A stretch of 64,000 nucleotides of DNA. It comes from UMGS1279 sp045540715 (GTDB lineage: Bacteria; Bacillota; Clostridia; Oscillospirales; Acutalibacteraceae). The stretch is taken from contig JAZQHT010000010.1 of the NCBI GenBank assembly GCA_045540715.1, forward strand, positions 87,254 to 151,253, in the 5' to 3' direction. Positions within the stretch are counted from its first letter, which is position 1. Every line of letters begins with the position of its first letter. Shown here one piece after another: positions 8,557-16,036 of this stretch. The notes beneath the pieces are model-generated. The model saw only the letters and a program-made list of their open reading frames with translations. It had not been told where the DNA came from and did no database searches. Made by a program: the position numbers and the translations under genes.

Positions 8557-8814
8557 ACTGGTTGCGAATATCAATACGATATTCACGAAAAAATAAAGGC
8601 GGCTTTTGATTTTCCTGACTGGTATGGTATGAATTGGGATGCCTTTTGGGATTTACTTTGTAGCGAGTGCGACGCCGATAAGGTTATTGTTAAAGGTGTA
8701 AAAAGTTTGCCAAAAGAGTTAGATAGCCACGTTGAGATGTTGCACGAACTTTTAGAAGAAAACAAACAATTTTGGGCGGGGTACAGTTCTTTCGATTATG
8801 AAATAATTGACTAA
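8533..8814 (+). CDS. barstar-family ribonuclease inhibitor (immunity protein)
   Basis: 93 residues, the same size as barstar (about 90). The inhibitory helix is clear: FPDWYGMNWDAFWDLL aligns with barstar PEYYGENLDALWDCL, keeping D36, W39 and D40 (barstar D35, W38, D39, which plug the RNase active site), with Tyr29 replaced by Trp. The C-terminal strand and acidic residues also fit. It binds and neutralises the ribonuclease encoded just upstream and is probably co-transcribed with it. AGGAGAAATTAAATG is its ribosome site and start, a segment repeated downstream. Confidence 0.9.
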   Translation: MKIIELDLTGCEYQYDIHEKIKAAFDFPDWYGMNWDAFWDLLCSECDADKVIVKGVKSLPKELDSHVEMLHELLEENKQFWAGYSSFDYEIID

Positions 8815-8831
8815 CTTATCCTTTTAAATTT

Positions 8832-8876
8832 AGGAGAAATTAAATGAAAATAATTGAATTAGATTTACATTATTGA
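8832..8876 (+). pseudogene. 36-bp repeat copy 2: truncated barstar start
   Basis: 8832-8867 repeats the barstar ribosome site and start exactly. Translation from the ATG at 8844 gives MKIIELDLHY and then a TGA at 8874-8876, so only the first eight barstar residues are kept. It lies just beyond the intact barstar gene and inside the promoter region of the next gene. It looks like the stump of a second barstar gene, or the scar of a duplication/deletion at the prophage edge. Confidence 0.85.
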
Positions 8877-8900
8877 CAAAAAGCGGTTTTGTGCTAAAAT
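8873..8900 (+). promoter_or_regulatory. promoter of the PHP-domain gene
   Basis: TTGACA (8873-8878), 16 bases, TAAAAT (8895-8900). It begins directly at the stop codon of the truncated barstar, so the junction between phage DNA and chromosome probably lies within a few bases of here. Confidence 0.65.
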
Positions 8901-8932
8901 TTTAGTGTAAGCAAACTTTAAGGGGTGTTTTT

Positions 8933-9877
8933 ATGAAACAATATTTACTACCAAAAGATAAAAAATATTACAAGGTTAATTTGCACTGCCACTCTACTAT
9001 TTCTGACGGCAAAGCAACTTTAGACGAACTTAAAAAACAATATAAGGCAAAGGGCTATGGTGCCGTTGCATTTACAGATCACTTTATTATGCCCGACGTT
9101 AGAAATTTAACAGATGACGATTTTATTGCAATACTTGGAACCGAGCTTGCAGTAAACGAGCCGAATATTGAGCGTTATGACGATGGTAAAACTTATCATA
9201 TTAACCTGATTGCAAAAACACCCGACACTAAATATTCTTGGGACGATTATAAACCGATGGAATATTCGGTTGAAGGTATGAATAAAACCATTGCAAAGGC
9301 AAAAGAAAACGGATTTATAGTTTCTTATAACCACCCGTTTTGGTCTTTACAATGGCCAAGTGATTATTTAGGTCTAAATGGGCTTTACGGTATGGAAATT
9401 AACAATACCGATGCCACCACCTTGAATTTGGGCGAGTCTTTAAGAGATTATTTATATATGTGTAACACCGGCAAAAAATTAATTCCTATTGCAGCCGACG
9501 ATAACCATAACCGCGCTGGCTTTGAAGGACCTTTTTCTGACAGCTTTGGCAGTTGGAATATGGTGGCTTGCGAAAGCCTAACATACGAAAATATTATCGC
9601 CGCTTTAGAAAATGGCGAAGGTTATGCTTCAACAGGTGTTGAAATTGAAGAACTTTACGTTGAAGACGGCAAAATTCACGTTAAGTGTTCTCCTTGCTGT
9701 CAGGTTACAATGTACCGCGGTGGAAGACGTGCTTGGGACACAGTTAAAAGCGATAAGGACGATATAACCGAAGCCTCAATTGGCATTGAGGTTGAAAACA
9801 GCTATCTTCTTATTGAGTGCACCAACAGCAAAGGCGAGCGCGCAGTAACAAGAGCATATTTTGAATTTGCAAGATAA
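8933..9877 (+). CDS. PHP-domain metal-dependent phosphoesterase-like protein
   Basis: 314 residues. PHP motifs: LHCHSTISDG (residues 18-27), FTDHF (about 47), YNHPFWS (about 138) and the late ADDNHNR (about 187) supply the His/Asp metal ligands. The C-terminal 80 residues form beta-strands, possibly a small accessory domain. PHP proteins hydrolyse phosphate esters with a bi- or trinuclear metal centre (histidinol phosphatase and YciV-type nucleotidases are relatives). The substrate here is unknown. It is a monocistronic gene between its own promoter and a bidirectional terminator. The ribosome site AAGGGGTG precedes the ATG. Confidence 0.8.
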   Translation: MKQYLLPKDKKYYKVNLHCHSTISDGKATLDELKKQYKAKGYGAVAFTDHFIMPDVRNLTDDDFIAILGTELAVNEPNIERYDDGKTYHINLIAKTPDTKYSWDDYKPMEYSVEGMNKTIAKAKENGFIVSYNHPFWSLQWPSDYLGLNGLYGMEINNTDATTLNLGESLRDYLYMCNTGKKLIPIAADDNHNRAGFEGPFSDSFGSWNMVACESLTYENIIAALENGEGYASTGVEIEELYVEDGKIHVKCSPCCQVTMYRGGRRAWDTVKSDKDDITEASIGIEVENSYLLIECTNSKGERAVTRAYFEFAR

Positions 9878-9890
9878 AAATACAATAATA

Positions 9891-9918
9891 AAAGACCACT
9901 CGGCGAGTGGTCTTTTTA
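9891..9918. terminator. bidirectional terminator between convergent genes
   Basis: 10-bp stem AAAGACCACT/AGTGGTCTTT (9891-9900 and 9906-9915) with T runs on both sides. It serves the PHP gene and the leftward DUF4434-like gene. Confidence 0.85.
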
Positions 9919-9920
9919 AA

Positions 9921-11183
9921 TTACATTAAGTTATTTTCTTTTAGATAATTTAGGTAGTTTTCGTAAAACTCAACTGCTTTTTTGCCACCGGGACAAGGTT
10001 TAAAGTTTGTTGGTGTAAAAAAGCCACTTAACATAAAGGTGCCAATTTTTTCAACGTGAGGATAAACACCTTTAAGTTGCGATTCGTAGCCGTCTTCTCC
10101 AAAGAAGCCACCGTTTAAGAAACGTGGGTAAAGTCTATATTCATCGCCAAAGTTAAAGGCTTCGCAATTAGCCCAAAAGTGAATTCCGCTTTTTTTGCAG
10201 CTTTCCCCTAGTCGCGCATAAATTTCGCTTGCGCGTTTTACAGAAAGAACGCTTTGCCCTACCATATCTTGAGGCATTATAATTTCAAAATCAACGTCGT
10301 TATTTTCAAAATAATTTAATAGTTCTTCGTTAACGGTGGTTTTGCTTCTATCTTCATCGCAAATAAAGAAGGGTGAAATTAGCAGTGGCATTACGGGACT
10401 TAACTCGTCGCGCTTATCGGAAATAACCTTATGGCGAGCAAATTCTTCAACTGCATAATAGTTAAAGTTTGCTTCTTCTGACTGATACCAACCATAAAAA
10501 GAAGAATATTTTGAATATAAATTAAATAGTTCTTCCATAATTTCGGGGTTGTTTTCTAGGTGGCTGTCGTAAGTGTGCCCTAATCCTAAAAATACCTGTT
10601 GGTTATTTTTTTCTGCCGCCGCCATAATAGCACCAATGGGGTCTTTGGCAGTAATATCAGATTTATCGTAATATTTGCTGTTATAGTGTGCTCTGTCGGT
10701 ACCAACAACAAGGCGCTGAACGGTTACTGTCACAATTACAAAATTAATACCGATTTTTTTCATTTCGTCCATATAGCGTGTCCAGTCATCATCGGTAAAT
10801 GATTTAAGGTCGGCTCTAAAAGGGTCGCACTGAACGCGGTCGTTTGGTGGGCCAAGCATTAAAAAGCCACCGTTTAATTTTGGTTGTCTTTCTTTTTTAA
10901 CCTCAATTTCAACCGTTTCAATTTTGCCGTTAACAATAAATGTTAATGTGTGATTCCCCGCTGTAAACTGCTTTTTAAATTTAAAAAGCACAAAACAGTT
11001 TGGAAAAACCGTTGCTTCGTCTAAATAAATAACGTTATCGGGTGTATCTAAAGTAACTATTACCTTTGCGGTTTCGTTTACTGCATTATCGTTAAATACT
11101 TGAAAACGAATTTCTGCATTATCTTCTACCGTTAAGGGTGAAAAAGGGATTATTCTTATATCTTGTTTGCCGTTAAAACGCAT
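9921..11183 (-). CDS. DUF4434-like TIM-barrel protein with N-terminal beta domain
   Basis: 420 residues. Residues 1-100 form an all-beta domain of the Ig-like/CBM kind. From about 105 there is a TIM-barrel sequence close to DUF4434 proteins: GGFLMLGPPN, WTRYMDEMKKIGINFVIVTVTVQR, FLGLGHTYDSH, YGWYQSEEANFNY and HFWANCEAFNFG. DUF4434 proteins are glycoside-hydrolase-like. Acidic residues at strand ends (SEEAN, NCEAF) are candidates for catalysis. A shorter paralogue is encoded at 31439-32335. No signal peptide, so cytoplasmic. It is last in the IclR-linked leftward cluster but separated from it by a hairpin. The substrate is unknown. Confidence 0.6.
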   Translation of the reverse strand: MRFNGKQDIRIIPFSPLTVEDNAEIRFQVFNDNAVNETAKVIVTLDTPDNVIYLDEATVFPNCFVLFKFKKQFTAGNHTLTFIVNGKIETVEIEVKKERQPKLNGGFLMLGPPNDRVQCDPFRADLKSFTDDDWTRYMDEMKKIGINFVIVTVTVQRLVVGTDRAHYNSKYYDKSDITAKDPIGAIMAAAEKNNQQVFLGLGHTYDSHLENNPEIMEELFNLYSKYSSFYGWYQSEEANFNYYAVEEFARHKVISDKRDELSPVMPLLISPFFICDEDRSKTTVNEELLNYFENNDVDFEIIMPQDMVGQSVLSVKRASEIYARLGESCKKSGIHFWANCEAFNFGDEYRLYPRFLNGGFFGEDGYESQLKGVYPHVEKIGTFMLSGFFTPTNFKPCPGGKKAVEFYENYLNYLKENNLM

Positions 11184-11208
11184 AAAATTTCACCTACTAA
11201 TTATAGCT

Positions 11209-11235
11209 AAAGCAGAGCCATATTGACTCTGCTTT
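11209..11235 (-). terminator. weak terminator or attenuating hairpin within the sugar cluster
   Basis: Stem AAAGCAGAG/CTCTGCTTT with a 9-base loop between the GH20-like and DUF4434-like genes. The following T run is short, so some read-through into the last gene is likely. Confidence 0.5.
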
Positions 11236-11245
11236 AATTTTAAAC

Positions 11246-12592
11246 TTATTTATACCAAGTGTCAACCGCCTTTTTAATTTCGGCATCATCGGGTCTTACA
11301 AGGCTCCATTGTAAGCCACCGCTTAATGTTACGTATGGTAAAGCTTGAATTGGGCAGAACCAAGTTGTTTGAAGGATACCCTCTGCATTTTTTGCTTTGT
11401 TTGCAATTTCAACCATATGAGTAATTGAACCTTCGTGCATAAAGGGTGAATAAATTGTTTTAAAGCCCCTGTCTTCAAAGAAAACTGCATCAGGCCAATA
11501 TTCGCCGGGGTCGTTATGGGTCCAAACGTTCATTAAAATATTGTTTGGTAGGTAATCTGCCATTTTCTTATCCATTTTCCAGAATAGTGAATCGGTTGAA
11601 GAATAAATCATATCGTTCCACATAACAGGAATAATGCCTTTTTCTTGTAAGAAGGTGTTAAGCCAGGTTACGTGATTCATAAATAAAACGTCTGCAGGAC
11701 GTGTTCTGTCTTCAAGTCCTGAACCAAAACCAAATGCTTTATCGGTTGAAATGTGGAAGTATTTTGGATTACGGAAAGCAATAATTAATTCTTCCATAAT
11801 GTCTTTTAAATATTCTTTTGTATCGGGGTTTTCGGTAGCAAAGCACCAACCACCAGGAATCCACATATCTTTTAAGTCGGGTCTTTGGTCAAGTACTACG
11901 TGCTTACGAGAGTCAATTCTAGACCAACCTGCGTGGCTTGTTAAGTTTTGGCAAGGGAAAGCTTCCATATATAAATCGTCTTTAATAAAAGAAACTAAAG
12001 CTTTTACTTGTTCCATTGTATATGCTTTTGGCCAATATGCATATTCGCGGCGTGGATTTGGGAACATACCCCAGAATTCAACACATACGGTGTTATAACC
12101 TGCCATAGCTGCGGTTTTAACAACCTTCATTGTGCTTTCAAAACTTGTATCGTCCTTTTCGGTGCCGTCATCGGGGTTAAAAATACATAGATGAACGCCT
12201 CTAAAGGGTAAATTAGGATAGTCGGTAATTGTAGCTTGTGGAATTTCTTCGCCTAAACTTTGTAATTTAATTAAGGTTTTTAAACCAAAAGCAATACCCT
12301 CTTTGGTGTTTGCAGTAATTTCTGCACCATTTTCGCGTAAAACTAGGGTGTAACCTTCTTTATTATCGGGAGCTGTGGCATCTGTAATGCAACCTTCACC
12401 AATAACCATTTTTAGAAAATCTGCTTTGCAGTCGCAAATTGTTGCAACAGGAAGACCTAGTTCGCCTAAAAGATATTTAAAATCGTTAGTTGCATCGAAG
12501 TTTGTTTTAACGGTTTTTTGTGTTAGGTTATATACGCCTTCGCCTAAAGTAACTTTTTGAGGAGCGGGAATTAATTTATCAAAAATTTGCAT
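11246..12592 (-). CDS. GH20-like (beta-N-acetylhexosaminidase family) protein with altered active site
   Basis: 448 residues, two domains: a GH20b-type alpha/beta domain (1-120; ITDYPNLPFRGVHL is the usual junction) and a TIM barrel (130-448) with VEFWG, YMEAFPCQN, WNDMIYS and SGGLQWSL segments typical of GH20. GH20 enzymes use an Asp-Glu pair in HxGGDE. Here the matching segment is HISTDKAFG: H280 and D284 are kept, but Lys285 stands where the general acid Glu should be. It may be an inactive or re-purposed relative, or act on another substrate. No signal peptide, so substrates would be imported oligosaccharides. It follows the TIM-barrel gene at 12594 by one base, in the same operon. Confidence 0.65.
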   Translation of the reverse strand: MQIFDKLIPAPQKVTLGEGVYNLTQKTVKTNFDATNDFKYLLGELGLPVATICDCKADFLKMVIGEGCITDATAPDNKEGYTLVLRENGAEITANTKEGIAFGLKTLIKLQSLGEEIPQATITDYPNLPFRGVHLCIFNPDDGTEKDDTSFESTMKVVKTAAMAGYNTVCVEFWGMFPNPRREYAYWPKAYTMEQVKALVSFIKDDLYMEAFPCQNLTSHAGWSRIDSRKHVVLDQRPDLKDMWIPGGWCFATENPDTKEYLKDIMEELIIAFRNPKYFHISTDKAFGFGSGLEDRTRPADVLFMNHVTWLNTFLQEKGIIPVMWNDMIYSSTDSLFWKMDKKMADYLPNNILMNVWTHNDPGEYWPDAVFFEDRGFKTIYSPFMHEGSITHMVEIANKAKNAEGILQTTWFCPIQALPYVTLSGGLQWSLVRPDDAEIKKAVDTWYK

Positions 12593-12593
12593 T

Positions 12594-13634
12594 TTATTTA
12601 CCTTCTTTATTTAATACTCTTTTGTAGTTTCTGCCAATGTTATCCCAAAGTTCAATGGGGTCTTTAGCGGCAACAACTGTTCCGTAACCGCCACGATAGG
12701 TCCATGTAGCTAATCTGTCAACACCTAAAGATTCGTACATATCAACAACCTTGTCGATTTGTTCCCAAGTATCAGGGCGTTTATTATAGCCCATAAGCCA
12801 TCTTTCAGATTGTTTGCCGTATTTTTTAGCAATATTAACGGTTCTTTCGGTAATTTCTTTGAAGAAACTTTCGGGTAAGGACCAGTCGATAATTGTGGTA
12901 GAAAATACGTCGAAATATGGGCAAGCAGCAACCATATCCCAGTTATCGTAACCGCGTAATTCTGTTACGTAATATGTATTTTTGGTTGCGTGAACACAGC
13001 AAGTAATTTCTAGGTTGGGGTTAAATTCTTTTAGTTTTTTAGAGCAATCAGATAGAGTGAATAATGCTTCTCTCCAACGGAATTGCTTAACGTCGTCGTT
13101 CATAAATTTAGGCATTTCGTAGCCGTAGTAGTCTTGGAATTTTTTCATACATTCAGGACAGCGGCAAGCCCAGTCGTCGCCTGCGCCACCTGTAATTGAA
13201 GCATATGCCTTTGGATATGCATAGTGTGGTTCATCCCAGAAGAAACCGTCAACTTCGGTTTCACGGGCTAGTTTTAAGCACATATTGTTAAAGTAATCTC
13301 TAAATGCGTTTGTGTTAAAGCAAGCAGCATTTAAAACTTCGCCTGTATATGCAGAAACTTGTCTGTGGTGAATATTGTTTTGTAAGAATAAACTTACTTG
13401 TTCGCCGCCGAAGTATTTACCAATACCCCAGGGGTCTGCTAAAACGCGTAGACCTACTTTGTGAGCGGTTTTAACAATTTCGTTAATGTTTGGAAACCAA
13501 AAGTCGAAATCGAATTCAGTAATTGCTAAAATTACGGTATCACAACCGTGGTCTTTCATTTCTAAAAAGTCTTTTTCTGCGTGTTCTACGTAGTTTAAGC
13601 CGTAGTAACTAACGCCACAATGTTTAATGCTCAT
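12594..13634 (-). CDS. TIM-barrel glycosidase-like protein of unknown specificity
   Basis: 346 residues. It looks like a TIM-barrel hydrolase of the hypothetical-glycosidase kind common in gut Clostridia: GCDTVILAITEFDFDFW, GLRVLADPWGIGKYFGG, DGFFWDEPHY (a candidate acid residue at a strand end, about residue 125), LEITCCVHATKN and RLATWTYRGGYG. A Cys-rich loop WACRCPECMKKF (about 148-159) may bind zinc. No export signal. It is 11 bases from the upstream SIS gene and 1 base from the GH20-like gene, so clearly co-transcribed. Function on glycans is inferred from fold and neighbours; the substrate is not known. Confidence 0.55.
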   Translation of the reverse strand: MSIKHCGVSYYGLNYVEHAEKDFLEMKDHGCDTVILAITEFDFDFWFPNINEIVKTAHKVGLRVLADPWGIGKYFGGEQVSLFLQNNIHHRQVSAYTGEVLNAACFNTNAFRDYFNNMCLKLARETEVDGFFWDEPHYAYPKAYASITGGAGDDWACRCPECMKKFQDYYGYEMPKFMNDDVKQFRWREALFTLSDCSKKLKEFNPNLEITCCVHATKNTYYVTELRGYDNWDMVAACPYFDVFSTTIIDWSLPESFFKEITERTVNIAKKYGKQSERWLMGYNKRPDTWEQIDKVVDMYESLGVDRLATWTYRGGYGTVVAAKDPIELWDNIGRNYKRVLNKEGK

Positions 13635-13645
13635 ATTTTTTCTCC

Positions 13646-14395
13646 TTATAACATTTTTACTCTAGGACGATATTTTTCTAGATATTTAGCGTTCTTTTCA
13701 TCGCCGCCAGGTGTATTTGCACTATTCCAAACGGGAGGAGTAATACCGCGGTCGATACATTCTTTTACGCAGTAAATTTCAAGTAAGTGGGCAATGTAAA
13801 AGTCAATAATATTTGAAACGGGAGCAATTGGTGTATCAAGCCCCGGTACAGTTACAACTGCGTCACCTACGGGGTTAAAGTCTTCAATACAAACGTCTGC
13901 ATAATCAAAAAGGTTTGTTTTATTTGGGTGGCGAATAAAGTGATCTAGGGGCATTTCTTTTTGCCAAGCTTCACTACTTACTGCAATAATTTTTACGCCG
14001 TTTTTCTTAGCTTCCATAGCGGCATCAATAGTTGCAGGGTTAATACCAATATTGTGGAAGATAATTAAAACGTCGTCTTTTTTAAGGTTGTAATACTTAA
14101 TAATTGCGCTACCGTAGTTAACGGTTCTTTCAAGCTCTAAGTATTTTTCTGCTTGGTTAAAAACAGAAAGACCGGTTTCCATACAAGGATTAATACAGCT
14201 TAGTCCACCTGCACGAAAAAACATTTCGCCAACGGGAAGTGTTGTGTGGCCGCCGCCACCGTAAACGTTAATTAGGCGGTCGTTTTCAATAGCATCTGCC
14301 ATTAATTTTGCGGCTGCTTTAATATTTTCTTCTTGGGTTTCGTTGATTTTTTTGAAATTTTCTTGTAAAGATTCAAAATAACCAAAATCTTGCAT
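13646..14395 (-). CDS. SIS-domain sugar-phosphate binding protein (UPF0309-like)
   Basis: 249 residues with one SIS domain: RLINVYGGGGHTTLPVGEMFFRAGG (phosphate loop, residues 40-64), KKDDVLIIFHNIGINPATIDAAMEAKKNGVKIIAVSS (115-152), and a C-terminal helix pair. The GGGGHT and SxxxxNxxxD elements are like those of proteins annotated as sugar isomerase domain-containing or UPF0309. It probably isomerises or senses a phosphosugar, perhaps an amino sugar. It is the first gene of the leftward operon, 65 bases from the predicted start of transcription, with AAGGAGCAATTATA before the ATG. Confidence 0.8.
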   Translation of the reverse strand: MQDFGYFESLQENFKKINETQEENIKAAAKLMADAIENDRLINVYGGGGHTTLPVGEMFFRAGGLSCINPCMETGLSVFNQAEKYLELERTVNYGSAIIKYYNLKKDDVLIIFHNIGINPATIDAAMEAKKNGVKIIAVSSEAWQKEMPLDHFIRHPNKTNLFDYADVCIEDFNPVGDAVVTVPGLDTPIAPVSNIIDFYIAHLLEIYCVKECIDRGITPPVWNSANTPGGDEKNAKYLEKYRPRVKML

Positions 14396-14422
14396 TATAA
14401 TTGCTCCTTATAATTTATTCAG

Positions 14423-14436
14423 CATTGTCGAACAAA
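14423..14436. promoter_or_regulatory. putative IclR operator 1 (sugar operon side)
   Basis: CATTGTCGAACAAA, with dyad TTGT-CGA-ACAA. It lies about 20-30 bases downstream of the predicted transcription start of the leftward operon. The same 14 bases recur at 14543-14556, at the start of iclR transcription. No other copy was noticed. Confidence 0.65.
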
Positions 14437-14459
14437 AATCAGTTCTTTAAGCCGTGGTG

Positions 14460-14488
14460 ATTATATATTAATATAAATTTAAAGTCAA
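14460..14488 (-). promoter_or_regulatory. promoter of the SIS/TIM-barrel/GH20-like operon
   Basis: On the minus strand: TTGACT (14488-14483), 17 bases, TATAAT (14465-14460). Followed by putative operator 1, so a bound repressor would block elongation. Confidence 0.8.
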
Positions 14489-14508
14489 GTGTTTTTTGAG
14501 AAAAAAGA

Positions 14509-14537
14509 TTGACATTTTCGAATTATTGGTATATAAT
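14509..14537 (+). promoter_or_regulatory. promoter of the IclR-family gene
   Basis: TTGACA (14509-14514), 17 bases, TATAAT (14532-14537), a near-perfect vegetative promoter. The second operator copy begins 6 bases after the -10 box, which suggests autorepression. Confidence 0.85.
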
Positions 14538-14542
14538 TACGA

Positions 14543-14556
14543 CATTGTCGAACAAA
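14543..14556. promoter_or_regulatory. putative IclR operator 2 (iclR side)
   Basis: CATTGTCGAACAAA, identical to 14423-14436 and in the same orientation, overlapping the predicted start of iclR transcription. Confidence 0.65.
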
Positions 14557-14568
14557 CGAGGTGTTTTT

Positions 14569-15273
14569 ATGATAAAGGTGCTACATAAAGCGTTAAACGT
14601 TTTAGAGGTTATGAGTCAAAGTAAAAAAGACGTTTTTACTTTAAACGAGCTATCAAGTATTTGCGATATACCAAAATCTACACTTGCCGGCATTTTAAAA
14701 GACTTATGCGAAACCAAATATTTAGAAAAAGATGCCGTGCGTGGATATCGCTTGGGAGTTATGTGTTACTCTTTAACAGATCGATTAAATATTGATAAAG
14801 AATCTATTGACGTGCTAATTAAAAAAGCAAAAGAAATACACGCAAAAACACACGCACACGTTGCCATTTCAACACTTAAAAATTACGTTAGGCACTCTAT
14901 TATTGAAATTGGCGCAGAAGGCGAAACAAGAAGTGTTTTAGGGGCTAATGCAGGTGCTGTGGGCTCTGCTACGGGGCTAATGCTTCTTTCGCATTTAGAA
15001 GATTATAAGCGCGAAGCATATTTAGAATATTACAATTTACCCAAACGATTTTCGGGGATAAATGAATTTAACAGTTATTTGGATAAAATTAAAGAAGACG
15101 GCCACGTGGTTTATAGTGTGCCGGGCAAAAAATATGCTTTTGCAGTGCCCATTTTTATAGATGGCAAAGCCAAATTTTCTTTAGGTCTTTATTACAAAAC
15201 ACCACTAATTGATATAATCGACGAACTAAAACTTTATGCAAAAGACATTGAAAAAGCATTAGAGAATATATAA
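14569..15273 (+). CDS. IclR-family transcriptional regulator
   Basis: 234 residues from the ATG at 14569, which follows AACGAGGTG; an upstream in-frame start at 14509 would lie inside the promoter. The N-terminus has the winged helix (LHKALNVLEVMSQSKKDVFTLNELSSICDIPKSTLAGILKDL, residues 4-45). Residues 75-230 form the effector-binding domain (HVAISTLKNYVRHSIIEIG; GAVGSATGLMLLS; VPIFIDGKAKFSLGLYY). IclR proteins bind small sugars or acids. It is divergent from the sugar operon with repeated operators at both promoters, so it most likely represses that operon and itself. The ligand is unknown. Confidence 0.85.
   Translation: MIKVLHKALNVLEVMSQSKKDVFTLNELSSICDIPKSTLAGILKDLCETKYLEKDAVRGYRLGVMCYSLTDRLNIDKESIDVLIKKAKEIHAKTHAHVAISTLKNYVRHSIIEIGAEGETRSVLGANAGAVGSATGLMLLSHLEDYKREAYLEYYNLPKRFSGINEFNSYLDKIKEDGHVVYSVPGKKYAFAVPIFIDGKAKFSLGLYYKTPLIDIIDELKLYAKDIEKALENI
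15241..15263 (+). repeat. 23-bp direct repeat, copy 1 (3' end of iclR)
   Basis: The last coding bases of iclR (codons for KDIEKALE). The same 23 bases occur at 18925-18947, just after the C39 peptidase gene, bracketing the four-gene two-component cassette. Confidence 0.85.
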
Positions 15274-15279
15274 AATAAG

Positions 15280-15303
15280 CGCACCAAACGGTGCGTTTTT
15301 TTG
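15280..15303 (+). terminator. terminator of the IclR gene
   Basis: Stem CGCACC/GGTGCG with an AAAC loop, followed by TTTTTTT. Confidence 0.8.
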
Positions 15304-15321
15304 TTGGCAATATATGTATGT

Positions 15322-15352
15322 GATACAAATTAGATACAATATCTGTTATACT
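15322..15352 (+). promoter_or_regulatory. promoter of the two-component operon with paired GATACAA sites
   Basis: GATACAA at 15322-15328 and 15333-15339, start to start 11 bases (one helical turn), ending 7 bases before a TATACT -10 box (15347-15352) and replacing a normal -35 box. Such direct repeats are the usual binding sites of OmpR/PhoB-type regulators. GATACAA also occurs before the C39 peptidase gene. Confidence 0.6.
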
Positions 15353-15370
15353 TAAACTGAGGTGAAGATA

Positions 15371-16036
15371 ATGAATAAAATTCTTGTTGTAGATGATGAG
15401 CAATCTATTGCAGATATGATAAAGCTGTGTTTAAGTAAAAACGGTTATATTTGCGAAGCCGCTTATAATGGTATGGAAGCTACAAAGCTAATAGAAGAAA
15501 AGCGTTACGATTTAATTTTACTTGATATAATGCTTCCAGATATTGACGGCTACGACCTGATTGAGTATATTAAGCAATTTGAAATTCCTGTAATATTTAT
15601 TACGGCAAAAACCACCGTTTCTGATAAGGTTAAAGGGTTAAAACTTGGTGCAGAAGATTATATTTCTAAACCCTTTGATTTAGAAGAATTACTTGCCCGC
15701 ATTACAACCGTTTTACGCAGATTTAATAAAACCGCACAAATAATTTCTATTGGCAACATTAGAATTGATACGCTTTCTAGAAGCGTAAGTTTGGAAAACA
15801 AAACCATATCTTTACCTGCCAAAGAATATGATTTACTTTTATTTTTAATTAGAAATAAAAACATTGCATTATATAGAGAAACCATTTTTGAACAGGTATG
15901 GCAAGAACCCTATTTTGGCAACACAAGAACAATTGACCTACATATTCAAAGACTTAAAAAGAAATTAAATTTGGGCGAAGCTATTGAAGCCATATATAAG
16001 GTGGGCTATAGACTCAATACGGAGAAATTAAAATGA
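15371..16036 (+). CDS. OmpR/PhoB-family response regulator
   Basis: 221 residues from the ATG at 15371, 5 bases after AGGTGA. Receiver domain 1-115: acidic pair in ILVVDDEQS, phospho-acceptor Asp in LILLDIMLP, Thr in FITAKT and Lys in DYISKPF. The C-terminal winged helix (125-221) has the family ending TIDLHIQRLKKKL ... IYKVGYRL. It overlaps the kinase gene by 4 bases. It probably activates its own operon and the peptidase gene through the GATACAA repeats. Confidence 0.92.
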   Translation: MNKILVVDDEQSIADMIKLCLSKNGYICEAAYNGMEATKLIEEKRYDLILLDIMLPDIDGYDLIEYIKQFEIPVIFITAKTTVSDKVKGLKLGAEDYISKPFDLEELLARITTVLRRFNKTAQIISIGNIRIDTLSRSVSLENKTISLPAKEYDLLLFLIRNKNIALYRETIFEQVWQEPYFGNTRTIDLHIQRLKKKLNLGEAIEAIYKVGYRLNTEKLK

